64,000 nt of DNA from Caballeronia sp. SBC1 (GTDB taxonomy: Bacteria > Pseudomonadota > Gammaproteobacteria > Burkholderiales > Burkholderiaceae), in assembly GCF_011493005.1 (NCBI RefSeq), contig NZ_CP049157.1, positions 372,001 through 436,000 of the forward strand, written 5' to 3'. Under the pieces are notes generated by a model. That model made no database searches. It was not told the origin of the DNA and saw only the letters and a list, made by a program, of their open reading frames with translations. Position 1 is the stretch's first letter. The number at the start of each line of letters is the position of its first letter. A program made the translations under genes and the position numbers. Shown here piece after piece: positions 57,023-64,000 of this stretch.

Positions 57023-57907
57023 CTACGCCAATCGCAGATCCCACAACACATCGAGTACGTGTTGCGTGGAACGCTCGACGTGCCCCGCACGACGCGCAAT
57101 GCCGAGCCGACGCCACAACGCCGGGCGCAGCGGACGCATGACAATGCGCCTGTCGGGTAATGGTGTAGTGGCCTCATGGGGCAACAGCGCCGCGCCATAG
57201 CCCGCCGCTACCAGACTCTTGATCGCATCGTTGTAATTGAGCTGAATGCGCGGCGCGGGATGGTGCCCTCCGGTCGCAAACCACTCCGCAGTCAGACGCG
57301 AGAGACGCGTGGTCGCATCATTAAGAATGAGAGGTTGAGCGGCGAGCCACTCAGGCGTAACGCGAGCCGGACACCGCCAATGCGCCGGCACGAATGCCAT
57401 CACCGGGTCGCGGCGCCAGGGCTTGATCACGAGTCCAGCCGCCGGAGGCTGAGGCAGTGCAACCAGCCCGATATCCAGCGTCCCATCCGCTAATCGGGTT
57501 AGCGTTTCATGCGAGGTGAGTACCGCGATCTGAATATCGATAGCGGGATGGTGCTCACGCAGCACGTCAAGCGCTTGAGGCAACAGGTGCGCAATCGCGC
57601 CGGTCGATGCTCCGAGCCGAACGCGTCCGACAAGCCCTTGAACCTGGCGGTGAACATCGTCTAACGCCTGTTCCGCGTCGGCCAGCAGTCGACGCGCGCG
57701 CTCGACCAACAGCTCGCCTATCACCGTCGGCCGAACATGTCCGCGCTTGCGTGACAGGAGCGGAGCCCCGATGCGCTCTTCCAGTTCGGCGATGTGGAGG
57801 CTGACCGTTGGTGGCGCCAGATGCAACGCACGCGCCGCGTCGGCGAATGAGCCACGGTCGGCAATAGCGACCAGGGTGCGCAAGCGGTCCAGGCTGATCT
57901 CTCGCAT
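57023..57907 (-). CDS. LysR family transcriptional regulator
   Basis: A 294-aa LysR-type regulator. [20 protein letters not shown] is the HTH and the effector domain has [15 protein letters not shown]. It is more divergent than the other LysR proteins here. It is divergent from argC (128 bp), so it may control that gene. Confidence 0.9.
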   Translation of the reverse strand: MREISLDRLRTLVAIADRGSFADAARALHLAPPTVSLHIAELEERIGAPLLSRKRGHVRPTVIGELLVERARRLLADAEQALDDVHRQVQGLVGRVRLGASTGAIAHLLPQALDVLREHHPAIDIQIAVLTSHETLTRLADGTLDIGLVALPQPPAAGLVIKPWRRDPVMAFVPAHWRCPARVTPEWLAAQPLILNDATTRLSRLTAEWFATGGHHPAPRIQLNYNDAIKSLVAAGYGAALLPHEATTPLPDRRIVMRPLRPALWRRLGIARRAGHVERSTQHVLDVLWDLRLA

Positions 57908-58035
57908 GTCGGCGTCCAGATTCAGAAAAACTGAATGTTCACGTTATGAAATTCAACTTTCGCTATTCTAGCGGTGCGCGGAAGATAACAGGCTCGTTCT
58001 ACTTGTTATTACCCAGTCACCGGAGTATTCCGCGC

Positions 58036-58962
58036 ATGAGCTCTCCCCTTGTTTTCATCGACGGCGACCAAGGCATCACCGGGTTGCAAATTCACGAACG
58101 GCTTCGCGACCGGACCGATCTGGAACTGGTCACGCTTCCCGCGGCGGAACGCAAGGATTCCAGGCTTCGCGCCGAAGCCATCAACGCCTGCGACATTGCC
58201 ATCCTTTGCCTGCCCGATGCCGCCGCGCGCGAGGCGGTGGACGCCATTGTTAATCCTGCCGTCAGAGTAATCGACGCAAGTTCCGCCCATCGCACACAGC
58301 CGGACTGGACATACGGCTTTCCGGAAATGACTCTGGGACAGGCTGAGCGCATTGCGAACGCACGTCGGGTCACCAATCCAGGTTGTTATCCGACCGGTGC
58401 AATTGGCTTGCTGCGTCCCCTGCTGCACGCCAGGCTCATACCAGGCAACTACCCGGTCAGCATTCATGCGGTGTCCGGCTACTCCGGACGCGGGCGTGCC
58501 GGCGTGGAGGAACACGAGGGACAGGATGCTGTCAACGCACCGTCATACCAGGTATATGGTCTGGAACTCGCACATAAGCACACCCCGGAGATCCAGCAGC
58601 ACGCCGGACTCGCGCAGCGTCCAATCTTCGTCCCTGCGTATGGTGCGTTCCGCCAGGGCATCGTGCTGACGGTGCCCTTGGATGTGCGGCTGCTGGCACC
58701 TTACGCGGACGGCGCCACGTTACACGCATGCCTCGCACGCCACTATGCTGAGGCGGCCCACGTACATGTCTTGCCGCTGCACGAATCGTGCTTCTTAAAG
58801 CACCTGGATCCGCAAGTACTGAACGGTACGGACGATATGCGCTTAAGCGTATTTCCTAACATGGAACACGGGCACGTCCTGCTATCCGCGGTTCTCGACA
58901 ATCTCGGCAAAGGCGCATCCGGCGCTGCGGTTCAGAACCTGAACCTGATGCTCACGCAGTAA
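58036..58962 (+). CDS. argC: N-acetyl-gamma-glutamyl-phosphate reductase (type 2)
   Basis: A 308-aa enzyme of the short ArgC class (argC2). [17 protein letters not shown] is the NADP fold. The active cysteine is Cys117 in NPGCYPTG, and [14 protein letters not shown] and [10 protein letters not shown] are typical of type 2. It reduces N-acetylglutamyl-5-phosphate to the semialdehyde in arginine synthesis. CGGAG lies about 10 bases before the ATG at 58036. No other arg gene is adjacent; a divergent LysR gene may regulate it. Confidence 0.92.
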   Translation: MSSPLVFIDGDQGITGLQIHERLRDRTDLELVTLPAAERKDSRLRAEAINACDIAILCLPDAAAREAVDAIVNPAVRVIDASSAHRTQPDWTYGFPEMTLGQAERIANARRVTNPGCYPTGAIGLLRPLLHARLIPGNYPVSIHAVSGYSGRGRAGVEEHEGQDAVNAPSYQVYGLELAHKHTPEIQQHAGLAQRPIFVPAYGAFRQGIVLTVPLDVRLLAPYADGATLHACLARHYAEAAHVHVLPLHESCFLKHLDPQVLNGTDDMRLSVFPNMEHGHVLLSAVLDNLGKGASGAAVQNLNLMLTQ

Positions 58963-59198
58963 TAGTGGCCGATGGCTTGAGCTAATGTTCGGCTGCACCC
59001 ATCTGCCAACGATTGCTGTCAATCTGATCGTGGCCGTCGAATGTCTCATACTGGCCGATTGCTGCCTCATGCGCCGCGCATACGCATGTGAACCGCGCAA
59101 GTCTGACATCGGCACGCGACCCGGAGCGGTCAGCTGCCGTTCTCATCAGCGGCTATTCGGTATCAGTCAGCAGGGAGTTGCCCAAGTGATCCAACCGA

Positions 59199-59285
59199 CT
59201 ATTTCGGCGGTTGACCAGACGCTAGCTCGGCTCGCTTTTTCAACGCGTCATTCATCGCATGCATGCTATTAACCGTTTCCCCTAG
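59199..59285 (-). pseudogene. SRPBCC protein, 3' part beyond the IS
   Basis: Downstream of the CTAG target copy (59282-59285) the minus strand reads GETVNSMHAMNDALKKRAEL and ends GQPPK followed by TAG at 59199-59201. This is the usual C-terminal helix of an SRPBCC protein. It joins in frame to the N-terminal part at 60615-61038. Confidence 0.8.
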
Positions 59286-60614
59286 CAGGCTGCGGAAATA
59301 CCTCACCCCGGAGTCACCCAAAAGGTCAGTTCAAACGTTGTTAGTGAAGACCCCACAACTGTGAGAAGCGATGCGCGGCGCGGATACCTTTACCGAGAAT
59401 TTGTTCACGTTGCGTAAGCTGGAGGACTTTGTTCCAGCCGATCATCCGCTGCGCTCGATTCGCAAGATGGCCAACGCAGCATTGGCCAGGATGGATCGCT
59501 TGTTTGCCGGCATGTACGAGGCTGATATCAAAGGTGGCCGGCCCAGCATTGCCCCGGAGAAGTTGCTGCGCGCGATGCTATTACAAGTGCTCTATAGCGT
59601 TCGCTCGGAGCGCCAGTTGATGGAGCAGGTTCAATATAACCTGCTGTTTCGTTGGTTCATCGGGCTGTCGATGGACGATGCCGTTTGGGTGCCCACTGTC
59701 TTCACCAAGAACCGCGAGCGCCTGATCAAGCATGACGCGGTCATCGAGTTCTTCAACGAGGTTGTGGGCATTGCCGAGAAGAAGTGCTGGCTTTGCGGTG
59801 AGCACTTCAGCGTCGATGGCACGTTAATTCAAGCATGGGCCGGCCATAAAAGCTTTGTGCGCCGCGATGATGATCAGGACCCCGAAGACGGTGGGAGCTT
59901 CAAGGGTGAGACGCGCAGCAATGAGACGCATGAATCGAAGAGCGACCCGGATTCGCGGCTGTATCGTAAGGGCAAAACGGCAAGCGAGCTACGCTACATG
60001 GGCCACACGTTGAGCGACAACCGCCATGGGCTGATCGCCAGCGCCGTGGTGACGCTGGCCGACGGCTATGCCGAACGCGAAGCGGCCAAAGTGATGATCG
60101 ACGATGCCCGTCAGGCGCTTGGCGATCCGACGCGCGAGATCACGCTGGGGGCAGACAAAGGCTATGACGCGGCGGAGTTCATCGAGGCCTGCAAGACCAT
60201 GAAAGTCACGCCTCACGTGGCGCAAAACAACTCAGGCCGCCAGTCGGCGGTGCCCGAGTCAATCGCCCAGAGTGCGGGCTATGCGGTTTCCCAGCAAAAG
60301 CGCAAGCTCATCGAACAAGGTTTCGGCTGGGCTAAGAGCATCGGCGGTATGCGTCAAGTGATGGTGCGCGGCTTGAAGAAGGTCGATCAGATGTTTGTGC
60401 TGACCATGGCCGCGTACAACCTCGTGCGCATGCGCACCTTGGGAGAGATCCGGCCGTTGCAGCCGCTGTGAGCCAAAAATGCCCAAGAGAGCGTCATAAA
60501 CAGGTCCGAAAACCGAAATTAACCGGTCCGCATTTCAAACTATGAGAAATTCCCCGCTGAAAATTCTGATTAAGCTCACGGCTCAGTAAAGTCGGCCTCT
60601 ATTTCCGCAGCCTG
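59286..60614 (+). mobile_element. IS5-family element, copy A
   Basis: A 1,329-bp element with perfect ends CAGGCTGCGGAAATA and TATTTCCGCAGCCTG and the 4-bp duplication CTAG (59282-59285 and 60615-60618). One transposase ORF. The YTAR-type target is usual for the IS5 group. It interrupts an SRPBCC gene. Confidence 0.9.
59371..60471 (+). CDS. IS5-family transposase, copy A
   Basis: A 366-aa DDE transposase starting MRGADTFTENLFTLRKLEDF. It has the IS5/IS4-type N-terminal part (PSIAPEKLLRAMLLQVLYSV). The catalytic Asp is in HFSVDGTLIQAW, the second Asp in GADKGYDAAEF and the Glu in KLIEQGFGWAK (YREK-like region). It is intact and almost identical to copy B. One residue differs: copy A has Asp in VMIDDARQ where copy B has Asn. 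Confidence 0.92.
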   Translation: MRGADTFTENLFTLRKLEDFVPADHPLRSIRKMANAALARMDRLFAGMYEADIKGGRPSIAPEKLLRAMLLQVLYSVRSERQLMEQVQYNLLFRWFIGLSMDDAVWVPTVFTKNRERLIKHDAVIEFFNEVVGIAEKKCWLCGEHFSVDGTLIQAWAGHKSFVRRDDDQDPEDGGSFKGETRSNETHESKSDPDSRLYRKGKTASELRYMGHTLSDNRHGLIASAVVTLADGYAEREAAKVMIDDARQALGDPTREITLGADKGYDAAEFIEACKTMKVTPHVAQNNSGRQSAVPESIAQSAGYAVSQQKRKLIEQGFGWAKSIGGMRQVMVRGLKKVDQMFVLTMAAYNLVRMRTLGEIRPLQPL

Positions 60615-61038
60615 CTAGGACGCTCTGAGTCAGGGTTCCAGCAAGAATGCCGGTGAATGTTTCACCCTGGATAAAGCGCGTTTTATTTCCCACAGCTTCG
60701 AGAATGAAGCGGTGCTCGCCGTCAAAAATACCGGGAAACCATACGTACCCTTTCCATCGCAATTCTCGAACAGCTTGCACCGCAAGTATCGTGGGATGAA
60801 ACACCATTGCGTCCGGCCCCGTCCCCTCAACAAACTCGATGACGTTGCCCTCGCGAAGCTGTCCGCGTAATCGTGAGATCTCCGGATTCCACAACGGGTA
60901 ATTGTCGGTCGCCGTGAGGATCGTCCACACTGTCTGAGGCGAGCTGTCAATCAACGTCTCAGTCTCAATCGACCCATTGTGGTGCAGCGCTAGTATTGCC
61001 AGGAAGCCTAGGAAAACCACTCCGGCAAAACCGTACAT
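60615..61038 (-). pseudogene. SRPBCC-fold protein, 5' part, cut by IS5 copy A
   Basis: Starts at ATG (61038) with a single membrane helix (GFAGVVFLGFLAILAL). An SRPBCC/START-like domain follows (ETLIDSSPQTVWTILTATDN, YPLWNPEI, then RFIQGETFTGILAG). The frame enters the IS at 60618. Adding the 3' part at 59199-59281 gives a normal protein of about 169 aa. A longer frame upstream to 61242 is less likely because it would put the membrane helix in the middle. Confidence 0.82.
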
Positions 61039-61316
61039 AACGCGCTCTGCTAATTTCAAGATGAATTCCTCGCGGTCGAAGAAATCGCATATTAACCGCT
61101 CTGGCGTGTTCACCACCCCAATCAATATGGCTTCAAGATTGTTGCGAATTTGCGAGGCGCCGTCGAGCGTCTCAAATTGGCCGAACCCGGGCCGACGCAA
61201 ACCTCGCAGGATCGCTGATCGCAGCAGATATGCGAAAGGCATGGACCAAGACCCGCATGGGACGGTCGAGTCGCTCGATACCGGGCATTCAGACGGATGA
61301 GGTGAGCATTGATTAG

Positions 61317-62645
61317 CAGGCTGCGGAAATACCTCACCCCGGAGTCACCCAAAAGGTCAGTTCAAACGTTGTTAGTGAAGACCCCACAACTGTGAGAAGC
61401 GATGCGCGGCGCGGATACCTTTACCGAGAATTTGTTCACGTTGCGTAAGCTGGAGGACTTTGTTCCAGCCGATCATCCGCTGCGCTCGATTCGCAAGATG
61501 GCCAACGCAGCATTGGCCAGGATGGATCGCTTGTTTGCCGGCATGTACGAGGCTGATATCAAAGGTGGCCGGCCCAGCATTGCCCCGGAGAAGTTGCTGC
61601 GCGCGATGCTATTACAAGTGCTCTATAGCGTTCGCTCGGAGCGCCAGTTGATGGAGCAGGTTCAATATAACCTGCTGTTTCGTTGGTTCATCGGGCTGTC
61701 GATGGACGATGCCGTTTGGGTGCCCACTGTCTTCACCAAGAACCGCGAGCGCCTGATCAAGCATGACGCGGTCATCGAGTTCTTCAACGAGGTTGTGGGC
61801 ATTGCCGAGAAGAAGTGCTGGCTTTGCGGTGAGCACTTCAGCGTCGATGGCACGTTAATTCAAGCATGGGCCGGCCATAAAAGCTTTGTGCGCCGCGATG
61901 ATGATCAGGACCCCGAAGACGGTGGGAGCTTCAAGGGTGAGACGCGCAGCAATGAGACGCATGAATCGAAGAGCGACCCCGATTCGCGGCTGTATCGTAA
62001 GGGCAAAACGGCAAGCGAGCTACGCTACATGGGCCACACGTTAAGCGATAACCGCCATGGGCTGATCGCCAGCGCCGTGGTGACGCTGGCCGATGGCTAT
62101 GCCGAGCGCGAAGCGGCCAAAGTGATGATCAACGATGCCCGTCAGGCGCTTGGCGATCCGACGCGCGAGATCACGCTGGGGGCGGACAAAGGCTATGACG
62201 CGGCGGAGTTCATCGAGGCCTGCAAGACCATGAAAGTCACGCCTCACGTGGCGCAAAACAACTCAGGCCGCCAGTCGGCGGTGCCCGAGTCAATCGCCCA
62301 GAGTGCGGGCTATGCGGTTTCCCAGCAAAAGCGCAAGCTCATCGAACAAGGTTTCGGCTGGGCTAAGAGCATCGGCGGTATGCGTCAAGTGATGGTGCGC
62401 GGCTTGAAGAAGGTCGATCAGATGTTTGTGCTGACCATGGCCGCGTACAACCTCGTGCGCATGCGCACCTTGGGAGAGATCCGGCCGTTGCAGCCGCTGT
62501 GAGCCAAAAATGCCCAAGAGAGCGTCATAAACAGGTCCGAAAACCGAAATTAACCGGTCCGCATTTCAAACTATGAGAAATTCCTCGCTGAAAATTCTGA
62601 TTAAGCTCACGGCTCAGTAAAGTCGGCCTCTATTTCCGCAGCCTG
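61317..62645 (+). mobile_element. IS5-family element, copy B
   Basis: A 1,329-bp element with the same ends as copy A and the target duplication TTAG (61313-61316 and 62646-62649). It has the same orientation as copy A. It inserted between genes. The different target duplications show that the two copies inserted separately. Confidence 0.9.
61402..62502 (+). CDS. IS5-family transposase, copy B
   Basis: A 366-aa transposase identical to copy A except for Asn in VMINDARQ and a few silent changes (for example near 62041-62050 and 62104). The DDE residues are intact. The low divergence suggests a recent duplication or transposition. Confidence 0.92.
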   Translation: MRGADTFTENLFTLRKLEDFVPADHPLRSIRKMANAALARMDRLFAGMYEADIKGGRPSIAPEKLLRAMLLQVLYSVRSERQLMEQVQYNLLFRWFIGLSMDDAVWVPTVFTKNRERLIKHDAVIEFFNEVVGIAEKKCWLCGEHFSVDGTLIQAWAGHKSFVRRDDDQDPEDGGSFKGETRSNETHESKSDPDSRLYRKGKTASELRYMGHTLSDNRHGLIASAVVTLADGYAEREAAKVMINDARQALGDPTREITLGADKGYDAAEFIEACKTMKVTPHVAQNNSGRQSAVPESIAQSAGYAVSQQKRKLIEQGFGWAKSIGGMRQVMVRGLKKVDQMFVLTMAAYNLVRMRTLGEIRPLQPL

Positions 62646-62699
62646 TTAGGGGCGATGCGTTCGACATCTCTGACCTCCAGCGAAGCGGAAGTTCGTCAT

Positions 62700-63071
62700 C
62701 TAATCGGACTGGGAAAGCTGAAAGACGTTTCCCTCAGGGTCCTCTCCGTCGCACATCAATTGGGCGAAGCCCTCGTAGCGTTTCAAGTCACGCATTCGAA
62801 CACCCGCGCTCAACAGTTTCTCGCGCAACGCTGATAGCCCAGACTCCACCGAAAAGACGATTTTCGCGTTCGAAGTATTGGCTTGCTTTGGTAGCTCGCG
62901 ATAGGGCTCGCCAACTCTGTGGAAAGCAATCTCAATTGAACCGGCCTTCAGCACAACCCATTCGTTCTCGATTTCTTCGGCGACCCGAAACCCGAAATGG
63001 ATCTGATAGAACGACTTCAGCAACTCAACATCACGGACGTAAAGTATCAACCTGGACATGAGAACCGGCAT
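62700..63071 (-). CDS. VOC superfamily (glyoxalase-fold) protein
   Basis: A 123-aa protein from the ATG at 63071 (GGAGAG upstream), with a possible inner start at 63059. LILYVRDVELLKSFYQIHFGF and the late EDPEGNVFQLSQ are the paired VOC motifs. The metal glutamate position reads Gln in VFQLSQ, which may weaken metal binding. The frame extends to 63179, but that part is not conserved-looking. It may act on a small electrophile or as a resistance protein. Confidence 0.85.
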   Translation of the reverse strand: MPVLMSRLILYVRDVELLKSFYQIHFGFRVAEEIENEWVVLKAGSIEIAFHRVGEPYRELPKQANTSNAKIVFSVESGLSALREKLLSAGVRMRDLKRYEGFAQLMCDGEDPEGNVFQLSQSD

Positions 63072-63362
63072 TGGACTCTCCGAATATGGTGAGACTGGTG
63101 ACTTGCCCGGATTGTCGTCGGTTTTGATCGAGCAGTCGACGGACCGCTCCTGGCCGGACGGAGACGGATGCTCACCCATCGATCCCGCCTGCGAGACCTA
63201 ATTGTTCTTTAGTGCAATTTGTTGCAAGGCGGTCTGTCGTTTTCTCGAATGAGATAAGCTGAATTCCTGCAATGGACGAACCGGCCATTCGGTCAAGGAC
63301 AATGCAGGCAATGGACTATCTCAACTTTATGTGTTTGCGTTTAGACCGAGCTAAAACAAGCG

Positions 63363-63953
63363 CTACTCGACAATCATGGTCGACAAAAGCCTGACCACGG
63401 ATTCATCAATACTTTTAAATGGAGCGCCCATCTTTTTACTAAAATGACAATTAAATTGATATAAATCCGAAACACCCCTTGTCATTGCATGACGGACACT
63501 CCATGAACCCGGATCAGATACAACCACGCTACCGGTTTCACTTTTGTAACCATATATTTTTGTTTGGTCAATTCTTCCAATACGTTCTGTAAATACACGA
63601 TAACCGTTCTCCGGAGCTATCTCAATCGCGCCAAAACCGCCCGACAGTATTCTGTCAGCGTCAGTTCCGTATTTCGGATAGGCTTGCACCAATATCTCTA
63701 AAGTGTCATCGTTCAACTTGAATTTGCGGGGTCCACGCGTTGGCCGCATCGAAGGGTAATCGACAAAAATTCTGAAAAATGTCTCGTGAATCTCAGGTTT
63801 ATAGGCGTCAATTATCTTAAAGCGCACCACCTTCTGATACGCGGGGTACCCTAACGATATCTCGTGAATGCTGATTGCCCCATCTTCTGGGACACCAGCG
63901 AACAACGCATTGGCGCATCCAAATATTAAAATTAGCGCAATGAGAAATTTCAT
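63363..63953 (-). CDS. Exported protein of unknown function, AT-rich
   Basis: A 196-aa protein with a Sec signal (MKFLIALILIFGCANALFAG), followed by a beta-rich domain (VVRFKIIDAYKPEIHETFFR, then VFTERIGRIDQTK). The gene is clearly lower in GC than the rest of the window and uses many AT-ending codons, which suggests horizontal transfer. No family is recognised. It has no close neighbour within the window apart from the convergent VOC gene. It may belong to a phage, toxin-immunity or surface system, but nothing shows which. Confidence 0.75.
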   Translation of the reverse strand: MKFLIALILIFGCANALFAGVPEDGAISIHEISLGYPAYQKVVRFKIIDAYKPEIHETFFRIFVDYPSMRPTRGPRKFKLNDDTLEILVQAYPKYGTDADRILSGGFGAIEIAPENGYRVFTERIGRIDQTKIYGYKSETGSVVVSDPGSWSVRHAMTRGVSDLYQFNCHFSKKMGAPFKSIDESVVRLLSTMIVE

Positions 63954-64000
63954 GCCAATTTTCCAAATTTATTGTCGCGCTATTTAACAACAGATCACTT

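Noticed and set aside
61039..61242. N-terminal extension of the SRPBCC gene
   Set aside because: The extra residues would place the signal/membrane helix in the middle of the protein; the start at 61038 gives a normal architecture.
59286..62645. Composite transposon made of two IS5 copies
   Set aside because: Each IS has its own target duplication (CTAG, TTAG) and one splits the SRPBCC gene that lies between them, so they inserted separately.

Overview
The window is high-GC chromosomal or megaplasmid-type DNA. Its gene families and layout (many LysR regulators beside short-chain dehydrogenases, GlxA-type AraC regulators, DHA2 efflux, many insertion sequences) suggest a Paraburkholderia/Caballeronia/Burkholderia-like betaproteobacterium. 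This is inferred from gene content and codon use; no rRNA or tRNA gene was seen.

Bases 1-8,100 hold a small minus-strand operon (alpha/beta hydrolase, 71-aa protein, SDR), a second hydrolase divergent from a CGNR zinc-finger regulator across a repeat-rich operator, a LysR regulator, a DUF4410-like exported protein and an ABC exporter. Bases 8,145-17,112 are a catabolic island. GntR and IclR regulators face apart; a lyase and an MFS carrier lie on one side, and an MHS carrier, ketopantoate-reductase-like enzyme, SDR and polysaccharide-deacetylase-like hydrolase lie in a tight operon on the other. Bases 17,265-23,400 hold a decayed methyltransferase, a secreted hydrolase, ArsR, GlxA-type and LysR regulators and a Mug glycosylase. 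Bases 22,720-27,900 are a monooxygenase-like gene followed by a tripartite DHA2 efflux operon whose pump starts with a (Val-Pro)23 tract. Bases 28,000-35,240 are redox and detoxification genes with two LysR regulators.

Bases 35,571-46,165 are a graveyard of insertions. An IS3-like element splits a GNAT gene. An IS21 element splits a GlxA-type regulator and is itself split, inside istA, by a 3.3-kb serine-recombinase element. All three events can be rebuilt base by base from flanking duplications and restored reading frames.

Bases 46,700-59,000 return to LysR/oxidoreductase modules, with a small membrane operon, an integrase and argC. Bases 59,199-62,645 hold two near-identical 1,329-bp IS5-type elements, one of which splits an SRPBCC gene in frame. 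The end carries a glyoxalase-fold gene and an AT-richer exported protein.

Most intact modules look like substrate-responsive oxidation, reduction and export units, each with its own regulator. The mobile elements have mainly broken accessory genes.
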